DNA of 64,000 nt from NCBI GenBank assembly GCA_964563435.1, contig CAZLXI010000008.1, positions 1-64,000 of the forward strand, in the 5' to 3' direction. Both the position numbers and the translations under genes were made by a program. Position 1 is the first letter of the stretch, and each line of letters opens with the position of its first letter. The DNA comes from Leadbetterella sp964563435. Lineage in GTDB: Bacteria; Bacteroidota; Bacteroidia; Cytophagales; Spirosomataceae. Positions 52,278 to 60,954 of this stretch are shown piece after piece. The notes beneath the pieces are model-generated. The model had not been told where the DNA came from. It was given only the letters and a program-made list of their open reading frames with translations, and ran no database searches.

Positions 52278-53044
52278 CGCACCGGTTAAATACCGCCGTC
52301 CTGATCCTCGGAGTATCTTTATGGCTGGTGGTTCGTCTCTTTTACCCGGTGAGCGGCGCGGTACTGATCGTACTTTTTCTGCTGTGGCTTATCATTACGG
52401 TGGCGGGCTCTTTCTTTATCCGCTGGAATTATCACCTGGAAGCCCTGCATGAAAACCCCGCTTCGGAAAACATCGCGCTCACGTTTGACGACGGCCCTAC
52501 CCCGTACACTGCCGAGATCCTGGATCTTCTGAAGAAATTTAACCGGAAGGCCACTTTTTTTCTCATTGGCAGGCAGGTGGAGAAATACCCCGGCCTGGTA
52601 CAAAGGATGCTGGCTGAAGGGCATACGGTGGGGAACCATACGTACTTCCACTGCGGGAACACCGGTTTTCTGAACGCCCGGAAAATGGAGGCTGAGATCA
52701 GGGCCGGCAACCGGGCGATACAGGCCGTAACCTCTCGAAACGTAAAATTTTACCGCCCGCCTTTCGGGGTAACTAATCCTTCGGTAAGAAATGCAGTCCA
52801 AGAAACAGGACATACCGTTATGGGGTGGAGTATCCGTTCGCTGGATACCGTTATCCCGGATGAAAAAAGAATTCTTGACCGTATACTGAGGCGCCTGAAG
52901 CCGGGTAAGGTCATCCTGCTGCATGATACCTCACAGAAGAGTGTAAATGTGACCGGGCAATTGCTGGAGGAGTTGGAGAAACGGTCACTGCGGTCGGTTT
53001 CTTTGGACGAACTGTTTGATTTAAAAGCCTATGAAGAAGTATAA
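52271..53044 (+). CDS. Membrane-anchored polysaccharide deacetylase (NodB domain)
   Basis: 257 residues. Two hydrophobic segments at the start (TAVLILGVSLWLVVRLF and GAVLIVLFLLWLIITVAGSF). Then the NodB domain: ALTFDDGPTP with the catalytic and metal Asp, HTVGNHTYFH with the metal histidines, YRPPFG, and VILLHD. It should remove N- or O-acetyl groups from a glycan or lipid-linked substrate outside the inner membrane. Overlaps both neighbours by 7 and 14 bp. Its part in pigment synthesis is unclear, but similar genes occur in other flexirubin clusters. Confidence 0.85.
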   Translation: MLTHRLNTAVLILGVSLWLVVRLFYPVSGAVLIVLFLLWLIITVAGSFFIRWNYHLEALHENPASENIALTFDDGPTPYTAEILDLLKKFNRKATFFLIGRQVEKYPGLVQRMLAEGHTVGNHTYFHCGNTGFLNARKMEAEIRAGNRAIQAVTSRNVKFYRPPFGVTNPSVRNAVQETGHTVMGWSIRSLDTVIPDEKRILDRILRRLKPGKVILLHDTSQKSVNVTGQLLEELEKRSLRSVSLDELFDLKAYEEV

Positions 53045-53687
53045 CTGGATATTATTGCTGCTGTTTTCGTCCCATCTGATGGGGTGGGGCGGCCATCCGT
53101 GGGGCGGCCTTACGTGGGACGGCGTCCCGCAGCAGGCCCTGAGCGAGGCGGAGATCCGGACGTTTAAAGAAGGGGTAAAGAAGGTGGCAGCGCATACGGA
53201 AACCCTGACGGCCGATTTTAGCCAGTCGAGGCACTCCCGCTATCTGGCCAGGGCTGCCGAAAGCAAAGGCACGCTCAGCTTTCAGAATCCGGGCCGGGTG
53301 CTCTGGAAATATACTTCACCGTCTTCCTACAGCGTTTTATTCCGGGAGAACAAGATGTACATTAATGATGCCGGGAAAAAGAAGGACATGAACGCGGGTA
53401 AACGCCTGGAAAAATTAAATAAGCTGATCGCAGGAAGTGTGACGGGTGATATGTTTGATGCTCCGGAGTTTGTATTTTCTTATGCGAGATCCGGGGAGAA
53501 AACGCTGGTTCGCCTGGTGACGAAAGAGGCTTCGCTCAAAAAATACATCCGGGAGATCGAGCTGACGTTTGAAAATAATACGGTCAGTGAGGTGAAAATG
53601 ACCGAACCGTCTGAAGATTATACACGGATCATTTTAAAAAACAAGGTGCTGAACGGCCGGATCGATCCCGCTATTTTTGTTCCGTAG
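53031..53687 (+). CDS. LolA-like outer-membrane lipid carrier
   Basis: 218 residues with an export signal (MKKYNWILLLLFSSHLMGWG). TETLTADFSQSRHSRYLARA, SKGTLSFQNPGRVLWKYTSP and later strands are the half-barrel of LolA/LolB-type carriers. Aryl-polyene clusters of Proteobacteria also encode a LolA-like protein, thought to carry the hydrophobic pigment across the periplasm. This one probably does the same for flexirubin, together with the MMPL protein. Confidence 0.85.
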   Translation: MKKYNWILLLLFSSHLMGWGGHPWGGLTWDGVPQQALSEAEIRTFKEGVKKVAAHTETLTADFSQSRHSRYLARAAESKGTLSFQNPGRVLWKYTSPSSYSVLFRENKMYINDAGKKKDMNAGKRLEKLNKLIAGSVTGDMFDAPEFVFSYARSGEKTLVRLVTKEASLKKYIREIELTFENNTVSEVKMTEPSEDYTRIILKNKVLNGRIDPAIFVP

Positions 53688-53837
53688 AAAGGTGATGTAA
53701 TCAACAGTGGTTTCACAATGGTTTTTCCGGACGGTACCAGCAGCTGAACTTTTCTGACCGTAAACTAACAAACCGGTGTGAGGGTTAAGAAATTTCCGGC
53801 AAAACAGTTTTAAATTCGGTCACATAAAAATAAAAAA

Positions 53838-54443
53838 ATGAAAACACACTATCTCACAGGTCTCCTGCTCTTCCTCTTTTGGGGAAGTAATGCCCAGACC
53901 TCCATAAGACCCGGGTTTCGTGCGGGGGCGAACTTTTCGCAAATTACCCGCACCTACTATGAACCCCGGACCGGTTTTTATTTCGGCGCTTTCGGAGAAA
54001 TAAAGATCAGTGACCTTTTTCGCCTCCAGCCGGAAGTCGGTTTTTCGCGCCAGGGAGCCAAAGGCGATGTTTATCGTGTGCCTCAGCCTGGTGAAGACGA
54101 TAAGGTCTGGTTCAGAAAGAACATAGAATCCGGTTATGTAACCCTGGGCGTGACCGGGAAGCTGGCCTTTACGGAAGCGATCCGTATTTTGTTCGGAATG
54201 TCTGCCGAGCAGGGGCTTGAAGTAGTCAAACCCCTCCGGAACGATGTGGATCTTGCTTTTCTGGCCGGGGCTGAATACCGGTTTCCTTTCGGCCTGGGAG
54301 TGGAAGTACGAGTGAAAAGAGGAACATTTGACATGATCGACAGCCGGGAGTATGAAACTTTTTCCAGCGGGAGAGGCCTGACCATAGACCGGAACCTGAA
54401 CCTGGTGATCCAGGGCGGGCTTAATTATTCTCTGAACCGTTAA
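53838..54443 (+). CDS. Outer-membrane beta-barrel protein (first of a tandem pair)
   Basis: 201 residues. Signal peptide MKTHYLTGLLLFLFWGSNAQ, then barrel strands (GFRAGANFSQITRTYYEPRT, LFRLQPEVGFSRQGA, GLGVEVRVKRGTFDMID) ending in LNLVIQGGLNYSLNR. It shares length and several blocks with the following gene, so one arose by duplication. It may hold the pigment in the outer membrane or be structural; no function is known. Confidence 0.8.
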   Translation: MKTHYLTGLLLFLFWGSNAQTSIRPGFRAGANFSQITRTYYEPRTGFYFGAFGEIKISDLFRLQPEVGFSRQGAKGDVYRVPQPGEDDKVWFRKNIESGYVTLGVTGKLAFTEAIRILFGMSAEQGLEVVKPLRNDVDLAFLAGAEYRFPFGLGVEVRVKRGTFDMIDSREYETFSSGRGLTIDRNLNLVIQGGLNYSLNR

Positions 54444-54455
54444 AGAAGTGAGACG

Positions 54456-55061
54456 ATGAAAAAGATCTTCCTGTTAATGATCATGACCGGTATCATCCTG
54501 CCTGCCTGGTCGCAACGTACAAAATCGGTGGGTCTGAGGGCCGGGGTGAATGTTTCCAATATTACCCGAACGGTTTTTTCGACCCGCACGGCGTTTTATA
54601 CCGGCCTGACCGGTGAAATGCGGATGACCGATCTGTACGCTTTACAAATGGAAGTGGGTTATTCACAGCAGGGGGCCATGGGGGAAGTACAGGATCGAAG
54701 AACGATAAACCGCAGTTTCTCTGCTTCCGGGATCCGAACAGACTATTTTACGGCGGGGTTGATGAATAAATTTACCTTTAACCGTACGTTCAGTTTTATG
54801 GTGGGTATCTCGGGCGAACAGGAGCTGGGCAGAAACCCCTTTCTGAGCAGGACCCTTGATCTGGCCATAGTAACAGGGGCCGAATATAAATTTTCGCCCG
54901 GTTTTGGCCTGGAAGTAAGGGCAAAACGCGGACTTTTTGATATTTTTGAGAATTCAGCCTATACCACCGGACAATATACCGGGAATCTGCTGATGGGCAG
55001 CCAGGCCAACCTGGTCTTTCAGGCGGGTTTGGTGTACTATTTTAAAGACAAAAGTAAGTGA
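54456..55061 (+). CDS. Outer-membrane beta-barrel protein (second of a tandem pair)
   Basis: 201 residues, same length as the gene before it and 12 bp after it. Signal peptide MKKIFLLMIMTGIILPAWSQ. GLRAGVNVSNITRTVFSTRT, LYALQMEVGYSQQGAMGE, GFGLEVRAKRGLFDIFE and NLVFQAGLVYYF line up with the first copy. Its stop overlaps the next start (TGATG). Confidence 0.8.
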   Translation: MKKIFLLMIMTGIILPAWSQRTKSVGLRAGVNVSNITRTVFSTRTAFYTGLTGEMRMTDLYALQMEVGYSQQGAMGEVQDRRTINRSFSASGIRTDYFTAGLMNKFTFNRTFSFMVGISGEQELGRNPFLSRTLDLAIVTGAEYKFSPGFGLEVRAKRGLFDIFENSAYTTGQYTGNLLMGSQANLVFQAGLVYYFKDKSK

Positions 55062-55435
55062 TGCTTTTAGAAAAAGGATTTTATTCCGTGAATTCCGTTA
55101 CCGGCCAGGGAGAAGGCAAATACCATGCTTCGGTGGCCCTGAATAAGGACCATGCGATTTTTAAAGGGCATTTCCCCGGGAACCCGGTCACACCCGGCGC
55201 CTGCATGCTCCAGGTGGTGAAAGAGCTCACCCAGCATATCCTCGGTGTTAAGCTGATGATGACCGGCGCCGCCAATGTGAAGTTCATGGCGCTGATCAAC
55301 CCGGAGATCAATCCGGAACTCCTTTTGGAACTGGAAATTGACGCCACGGAAGAGGAACACATTAAGGTAAAAAATATAACCCGTTTTGACGACGTCACCG
55401 CCCTCAAGATGAGTAATACCTACAAAAGGATATGA
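55061..55435 (+). CDS. FabZ-type 3-hydroxyacyl-ACP dehydratase
   Basis: 124 residues from ATG 55061 (a GTG one codon upstream is possible). AIFKGHFPGNPVTPGACMLQ is the true FabZ/FabA motif with the catalytic His, unlike the two hotdog proteins at 40.4-41.3 kb. The active-site helix acid is at VVKELTQ. It dehydrates the 3-hydroxyacyl intermediates of the polyene chain. It overlaps the next gene by 4 bp. Confidence 0.85.
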   Translation: MLLEKGFYSVNSVTGQGEGKYHASVALNKDHAIFKGHFPGNPVTPGACMLQVVKELTQHILGVKLMMTGAANVKFMALINPEINPELLLELEIDATEEEHIKVKNITRFDDVTALKMSNTYKRI

Positions 55436-55899
55436 GAAGTCTGACGCTATTGATTTTATGTGGGTTTGTCTTTAGCGCACATGCACAGGATCTCACCCGT
55501 CTGCGCAAAGAATTTGTGTCGGCGCCGGGTTCGGCACCGGCCGCGGAGAAATTTCTACAGACCACCGGGCCAATAACCTCCTCCTCGAAACCCCTTTTAC
55601 TGGCCTACAAAGGGGCCGCACTCCTGATCTGGGGCAAATACGTAAAAGGAATAGAAGACAAGAAAAAGATGGCCCGGGAGGGTATCACCCTGCTGGAGTC
55701 AGCCGTTTCGAAAGACCCGGACCACATTGAGATCCGCACGCTCCGGCTGAGCATCCAGGAAAACTCTCCCAAAATATTAAAATACAAAACCAAAATAGAG
55801 GAAGACCGGGCCTTTGTGACCCGGAATTTTGCAGAGCTGCCCGAGGGAGAGCTGAAAGCCTTTGTCGGTGGCTACCTGAAAAATAGTGAAAAGCAGTAA
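55432..55899 (+). CDS. Exported helical protein, unknown function
   Basis: 155 residues. Signal peptide MRSLTLLILCGFVFSAHAQ, then a mostly helical, TPR-like body (LLAYKGAALLIWGKYV, GITLLESAVSKDPDHIEIRT). It has no motif I can name. Its start lies in the stop of the dehydratase gene, so it is part of the pigment operon and may be a periplasmic accessory. Confidence 0.72.
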   Translation: MRSLTLLILCGFVFSAHAQDLTRLRKEFVSAPGSAPAAEKFLQTTGPITSSSKPLLLAYKGAALLIWGKYVKGIEDKKKMAREGITLLESAVSKDPDHIEIRTLRLSIQENSPKILKYKTKIEEDRAFVTRNFAELPEGELKAFVGGYLKNSEKQ

Positions 55900-55926
55900 A
55901 CGGCTACACCGCTAGCCACGCGCCTC

Positions 55927-56029
55927 TTTTTTGAACCATACGAGACATACAAGTCATATAGGAAGTAAGTGCTAAAAACCGCAACAGTAACAGCTTATAT
56001 GTCTTATATGACTTATGTGGTTCAAAAAA
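55927..56029. repeat. Palindromic intergenic element
   Basis: TTTTTTGAACCA (55927-55938) is the exact inverse of TGGTTCAAAAAA (56018-56029). Imperfect inverted blocks lie inside (AGACATACAAGTCATATA against TATATGTCTTATATGACTTA), so the 103 bp can form a long hairpin. The T6 and A6 ends would let it end transcription on either strand. Confidence 0.65.
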
Positions 56030-56081
56030 ACAAGGCGAAGCCGTTTTAGTTTTTACAATACTGTACTACTTTCCGCGGTAC

Positions 56082-57281
56082 ATGAATTATCTTTGCAGAC
56101 AAAAGACCATTAGGAGATTGAGGGTTCCGTCGAAATACAAATGGTGTGTGATCATCCCCACCTATAACAACCACCGGACACTAGCCGGAGTGATCGGCGG
56201 TGTGCTGCAATACACAGAGGCGGTGATTGTGGTGAATGACGGCTCTACCGATGGCACAGCGGAGATCCTGAAGCGATTTCAGGCCATTTCCGTTATTGAA
56301 CATGACCGAAACCGGGGAAAAGGAACGGCCATGAAGAACGGTTTCGAAAAAGCCCGGGAACTGGGTTATGAGTTTGCCGTTACCATCGATTCCGACGGTC
56401 AGCATTTCCCTGACGACATTCCTGTATTTATCGAAAGGCTGAACGCCTCCGACGGCAATATTCTGCTGATCGGTGAGCGGAATATGGCCCAGGAGGGTAT
56501 CCCCCGGAAAAGTAGCTTCGGGAACAAGTTTTCCAACTTCTGGTTCTGGTTCGAAACCGGGGTAAAGCTCGGAGATACCCAGTCGGGGTTTCGATTATAC
56601 CCGCTAAACCGGATGCCGAAACGCTATTTTACCCCCAAATTTGAATTTGAGATCGAGTCGATCGTGAGGGCTTCCTGGAAGGGAGTGAAAGTAGAGAACG
56701 TGCCGGTTCGGGTGCATTATGAACAGAAAGACCGGGTGTCTCATTTCCGGCCTTTTCGCGACTTTACCCGGATCAGCATCCTGAATACGGTGCTGGTAGT
56801 GATCACGCTGCTGTATATCAAACCGCGGGATTTTTTCCGCAGCCTAAAAAAAAAAGACATTAAGCAATTCCTGAAAGAGGAAGTGCTGGAAAGCAGCGAC
56901 AGCCACCAGACCAAGGCGTTTTCCATGGCATTAGGGGTGTTCTGGGGTATTGTACCGCTCTGGGGCTTTCAGACGGTAGGTGTGCTGGGGTCGGCCTATG
57001 CGTTCCGGCTCAACAAGCTGATCGCCTTTGCATTTTCCAATGTCAGTCTTCCGCCTTTTATCCCGCTGATCATTTTCTGTTCCCTGAAAGTAGGTTCCTG
57101 GTTTGTGGATTCGCCATCGCTGCCGGAGGGACCGCTGACCTTTGAGCTGATCCGGCACCACCTGTCGCAATACCTCATCGGGAGTTCTGTGCTGGCGGTT
57201 TGCCTGGCATGTGTCGCCGGGCTGACAGGCTACGGCATTCTCACCTGTTTTTCCAGAACTAAAACGGCGCTGAATGCATAA
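56082..57281 (+). CDS. Family 2 glycosyltransferase fused to DUF2062
   Basis: 399 residues. The GT2 domain (about 20-235) has CVIIPTYNNHRTL, VVNDGSTDGTAEIL, RGKGTAMKNGFE, the DxD-like TIDSDGQHFPDD and GDTQSGFRLYP. The DUF2062 domain (about 280-390) is a membrane segment set (FSMALGVFWGIVPLWGFQ, FSNVSLPPFIPLIIF). A GT2 protein is a regular part of aryl-polyene clusters, though its product is unclear. The start is uncertain: a -7 box, TATCTTTG, lies just inside the frame (56088-56095), so translation may begin at TTG 56118. Confidence 0.87.
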   Translation: MNYLCRQKTIRRLRVPSKYKWCVIIPTYNNHRTLAGVIGGVLQYTEAVIVVNDGSTDGTAEILKRFQAISVIEHDRNRGKGTAMKNGFEKARELGYEFAVTIDSDGQHFPDDIPVFIERLNASDGNILLIGERNMAQEGIPRKSSFGNKFSNFWFWFETGVKLGDTQSGFRLYPLNRMPKRYFTPKFEFEIESIVRASWKGVKVENVPVRVHYEQKDRVSHFRPFRDFTRISILNTVLVVITLLYIKPRDFFRSLKKKDIKQFLKEEVLESSDSHQTKAFSMALGVFWGIVPLWGFQTVGVLGSAYAFRLNKLIAFAFSNVSLPPFIPLIIFCSLKVGSWFVDSPSLPEGPLTFELIRHHLSQYLIGSSVLAVCLACVAGLTGYGILTCFSRTKTALNA

Positions 57282-60200
57282 GGTCTTTATTCGCATCCAC
57301 CGTTTCATTGAGGAAAACAGGGCTCTTTCCCTGTTTCTGGCCCTGATTTACCTGGGACTAACAGGTTTGCTGTTCACCCGGTTGCAATTTGAAGAAGATA
57401 TTACCCGTCTGATCCCGAAAAGTGAATCGTCGGATAGGGCGTCCCGCGTGCTGAACAGCCTTGAGTTTGCCGACAAGATCACCGTGCTGATCCGGAAGGA
57501 GGAAGCGGGCTCTACAGAAGATCTTACGGCCCTGGCCGACGCCTTTCTCGACAGCCTGGTTGTGTGCGAGCCTTACATCCGTTCGGTGCAGGGCCAGCTT
57601 TCTGACGATACCTTTGAAGAGGCTTTTGCTTTTGTGCGTTCCCACCTGCCCCTTTTTCTGGACCCGGCCGACTACCAGGCCCTGGACGGCCGGCTGCGGC
57701 CGGATAGCCTGAAGGAGATCGTGAGAGAGAACTATCAGGCCTTAATCTCACCCTCTGCTTTTCTTTCGGGAAAAATGATCATGGAAGATCCGTTGGGGAT
57801 GACCTTTCGTGGCTTGCGGAAATTGCAGGACCTAAGCGCGGGCGACGAGTTTGTTACGGAGAACGGCTATGTGCTGACGCCCGACCGGCAGAGCCTTCTT
57901 CTGTTTATCAATCCGCTGCCGACCGGCAACGAAACTGAGAAAAACACCCTTTTCGCGGAACAATTATACCGCATCCAAAACGATCTTAACAGGGAATTTA
58001 AAACGAAAAGCACCCTCGAATACCACGGGGCCGCGCTTATCGCCGTGGCCAATGCCCGGCAGATCAAGCATGACATCGTGACCACGATGGCCGTGGCACT
58101 GACGGTTCTGATGCTGATCCTGATGCTGTATTACCGGCGCTTCTATATCCCCGTGCTACTTTTTATTCCCACGGTATTCGGCGTACTGCTGGCCACCTCG
58201 GCATTGTATTTTCTCAAAGACACTATTTCGGCCATCTCGCTGAGCATCGGGGCTATTTTGCTGGGGGTCACCATTGACTATGCTTTGCATATTCTGACCC
58301 ATTACAAGCACAACAGCGACATCGAAACGCTGTATCGCGACATCACCCGGCCGCTGATCATGAGCAGTACCACCACGGCCGTAGCCTTTCTCTGCCTGCT
58401 TTTTGTACATTCCGAGGCGCTGCGGGATCTCGGTATTTTTGCAGCAGTGGCGGTCGTGGGTTCGGCGGTGTTTTCGTTGATCATTATTCCGCATTTGTAC
58501 AGGCCCGGGGGAGAGGTGACAGTTTACGGTTCCCACGACCGTAGAGACGCAAAATCTTGCGCCTCTACCGGGATTTCCGATAGGGACATCCCTACGGCCG
58601 CCATTCCGCAAAGGAAGAACATCCTCGACCGCCTCTCGGCCTACTCATTTGAACGAAGCCGCCTGCTGATCATATTATGCATAGCCGCTATTGGGGTCAG
58701 TATTTTTACCTGGCGAAAAGTAGGCTTCAACGAAGATATTTCCCGCCTGAATTATGTTCCGGAAGAGATCAGACTGACGGAAAAAAAGCTGGAAGCCTCG
58801 ACCCATCTGACCTCAAAGTCACTTTACCTGGTGAACTATGCCGGCACCCTGGATTCCGTGCTGGACAGGAGCAGGATGCTGGCTGCAGAGCTCCGGAAAG
58901 TAAAAGCGGCGGGTCTTATCCTGGAATTCAGCTCACCGGGCGATCTCCTGCTTTCGCAGGCTGCCCAACAGCAGAAAATAGATCATTGGAACCGTTTCTG
59001 GACCCAAAAAAGGAAAACACTCCTTGAGCAGACCCTGGTTTCCGAAGGCCTGAAAACGGGCTTTACGGCAGATGCATACCGGTCATTCTTTGAGCTGCTC
59101 GGTCATGATTTTCGCCCTGCCGGCCCGGAGGTTTTCCTGGACTTCGAAGCTCTTTCGATGCAGGATTTTATCAGCGAAAAGGAGGGCCTGTACAGTGTGA
59201 CCACCCTGGTAAAGGTAGACGAAAGCCGGCGCGGTGAAGTGCTGGATCGTTTCAAAAAAGAAACCTCTGTACTGGTTATTGACCGGCAGCAGCTCAATGA
59301 GACGTTTTTGGGTAACCTCAAAAACGACTTTAACCGGCTGGTCAACCTGTCTTTCATCGCGGTTCTGCTGATTCTTTTCGTGTTTTTCAGGCGGGCGGAG
59401 CTGGTGCTGATCAGTGCCGTTCCCATTGGTCTCACGGGCCTCGTAACGGCGGGGCTCATGGGACTGCTGGGCATCGACCTGAATATTTTCAGTACCATCG
59501 TCTGTACCCTGGTCTTCGGGCACGGGGTAGATTTCAGTATTTTCATGACCTCCGCTCTGCAGAAAGAATATACCTACGGTAAAGATGAAATGCCGCTTTA
59601 CCGTACCTCCGTACTGCTGGCGGTACTGACCACCATCCTGGCCATAGGCGCCCTGATCTTTGCAGAGCATCCGGCCCTGAAGTCTGTTTCCGCGGTTTCG
59701 CTGGTGGGGGTATTTACGGCCGTACTCATTACTTTTGTATTTTATCCGCTGCTCTTCAGGGCTTTTATCGCGTGGCGACCCAAACACGGGAAATCTCCTA
59801 CCCGGCTTTTTATCCTGGTCACTTCTGTCATCTCTTTCATTTATTACGGATCGGGCGGGCTTTTTTTCTCATTTTTAAGTACGTTGGCCTCGTTCTGGCC
59901 GGGAAACCAGGAAAAGTTGAAAAGCGGCCTGAGGTGGTTCATGGCCAAATTCATGAAGAGCGTGCTCGATACCAACGTGAACCTGAAGAAAACCCGCATC
60001 ATCAATAACACGGGGGAGGATTTCCGGAAACCGGCCGTTTTTATTGCTAACCATACCACCTTCCTCGACATTCTCCTGATGGGCATGTTACACCCTAAAA
60101 CGGTTTTCCTGGTCAGCGACTGGGTCTATAACAGCCCCATTTTCGGAAAAGGAGTACGCTTTTTAGGATTTTACCCCGTTTCAAAAGGCCTGGAAAGTGG

Positions 60201-60954
60201 TGTAGAGCAGTTGCGGGAGAAGATACAAGCCGGCTATTCGGTGGTGGTATTCCCCGAGGGAACCCGGTCGACCGATAACCTCGTCAAGCGTTTTCACAAG
60301 GGAGCTTTCTACCTGGCGGAGCATTTCGGAATGGACATCCTGCCCATTCTGATCCATGGCGGATCTGACGTTTTGCCCAAAGGTGACTTTTTTATCCGGA
60401 AGTACCGGCTTACCCTGAAGTTTCTGAAACGGATCACGCCGGAAAATCCGTCTTTCGGAGAAGGTTACAGGGAGAGAACCAAAGCCATCAGCCGGTATTT
60501 TAAGGAAGAGTACGATCGCCTGCGGGAAGAGCTGGAAGGGCCTGCGTATTTGCGGGAGATCCTGATGGAGAATTTTGTATATAAGGAGGCAGCTGTGCGG
60601 GAAGCTGTAAAAGCCGGCCTGGAAGAAAAGGAAAAACGCTTTTTTGCGATAGAGGCACAACTTTCTCCCAAGGCAAAAATTTTGCATATTGCCGACGATT
60701 ACGGGGAAGGGGACTTGTTACTGGTTCTCCGGCAACCGGCGCGGAAAGTGGATTCCTGGATCAGGGACAAACATAAACGCGATGTGGCCCGGAACAATTA
60801 TACGGTAAAAAACCGGCACCTGCAGTATGCTGATGAGCTTCCTGCAGGCGGAGGGCATGAGGTTCTGCTCATCTCCTGCGCGCATGAACTGCCGGAAGAG
60901 TGGCTGCGCTCTTTCCCGCAGGTAATAGATCTTAAGGATTATGAATCAATATGA
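57274..60954 (+). CDS. MMPL/RND-type exporter fused to a PlsC acyltransferase
   Basis: 1226 residues. Two RND/MMPL halves make up about residues 1-860, with helix bundles and the functional stretch GAILLGVTIDYALHIL in the first half and VFGHGVDFSIFMTSAL in the second. A PlsC acyltransferase follows (about 890-1090) with NHTTFLD, the H-x4-D motif, and VVFPEGTRST. The last 130 residues (ILHIADDYGEGDLLLVL, then RKVDSWIRDKHKRD) resemble a worn Rossmann fold. Aryl-polyene clusters have separate exporter (ApeM-like) and acyltransferase genes, so this is a fusion. It probably joins or anchors the acyl chain and moves it across the membrane. Two palindromes are read in frame at 58541-58594. Confidence 0.88.
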   Translation: MHKVFIRIHRFIEENRALSLFLALIYLGLTGLLFTRLQFEEDITRLIPKSESSDRASRVLNSLEFADKITVLIRKEEAGSTEDLTALADAFLDSLVVCEPYIRSVQGQLSDDTFEEAFAFVRSHLPLFLDPADYQALDGRLRPDSLKEIVRENYQALISPSAFLSGKMIMEDPLGMTFRGLRKLQDLSAGDEFVTENGYVLTPDRQSLLLFINPLPTGNETEKNTLFAEQLYRIQNDLNREFKTKSTLEYHGAALIAVANARQIKHDIVTTMAVALTVLMLILMLYYRRFYIPVLLFIPTVFGVLLATSALYFLKDTISAISLSIGAILLGVTIDYALHILTHYKHNSDIETLYRDITRPLIMSSTTTAVAFLCLLFVHSEALRDLGIFAAVAVVGSAVFSLIIIPHLYRPGGEVTVYGSHDRRDAKSCASTGISDRDIPTAAIPQRKNILDRLSAYSFERSRLLIILCIAAIGVSIFTWRKVGFNEDISRLNYVPEEIRLTEKKLEASTHLTSKSLYLVNYAGTLDSVLDRSRMLAAELRKVKAAGLILEFSSPGDLLLSQAAQQQKIDHWNRFWTQKRKTLLEQTLVSEGLKTGFTADAYRSFFELLGHDFRPAGPEVFLDFEALSMQDFISEKEGLYSVTTLVKVDESRRGEVLDRFKKETSVLVIDRQQLNETFLGNLKNDFNRLVNLSFIAVLLILFVFFRRAELVLISAVPIGLTGLVTAGLMGLLGIDLNIFSTIVCTLVFGHGVDFSIFMTSALQKEYTYGKDEMPLYRTSVLLAVLTTILAIGALIFAEHPALKSVSAVSLVGVFTAVLITFVFYPLLFRAFIAWRPKHGKSPTRLFILVTSVISFIYYGSGGLFFSFLSTLASFWPGNQEKLKSGLRWFMAKFMKSVLDTNVNLKKTRIINNTGEDFRKPAVFIANHTTFLDILLMGMLHPKTVFLVSDWVYNSPIFGKGVRFLGFYPVSKGLESGVEQLREKIQAGYSVVVFPEGTRSTDNLVKRFHKGAFYLAEHFGMDILPILIHGGSDVLPKGDFFIRKYRLTLKFLKRITPENPSFGEGYRERTKAISRYFKEEYDRLREELEGPAYLREILMENFVYKEAAVREAVKAGLEEKEKRFFAIEAQLSPKAKILHIADDYGEGDLLLVLRQPARKVDSWIRDKHKRDVARNNYTVKNRHLQYADELPAGGGHEVLLISCAHELPEEWLRSFPQVIDLKDYESI
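58541..58594. repeat. Two palindromic repeats inside the MMPL coding sequence
   Basis: GTAGAGACGCAA/TTGCGCCTCTAC (58541-58568, one mismatch) and TAGGGA-CA-TCCCTA (58581-58594). Both are translated in frame as part of HDRRDAKSCASTGISDRD, near residues 420-445, between the two RND halves. They look like intergenic-type repeat elements that settled in a tolerant loop. Confidence 0.65.
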
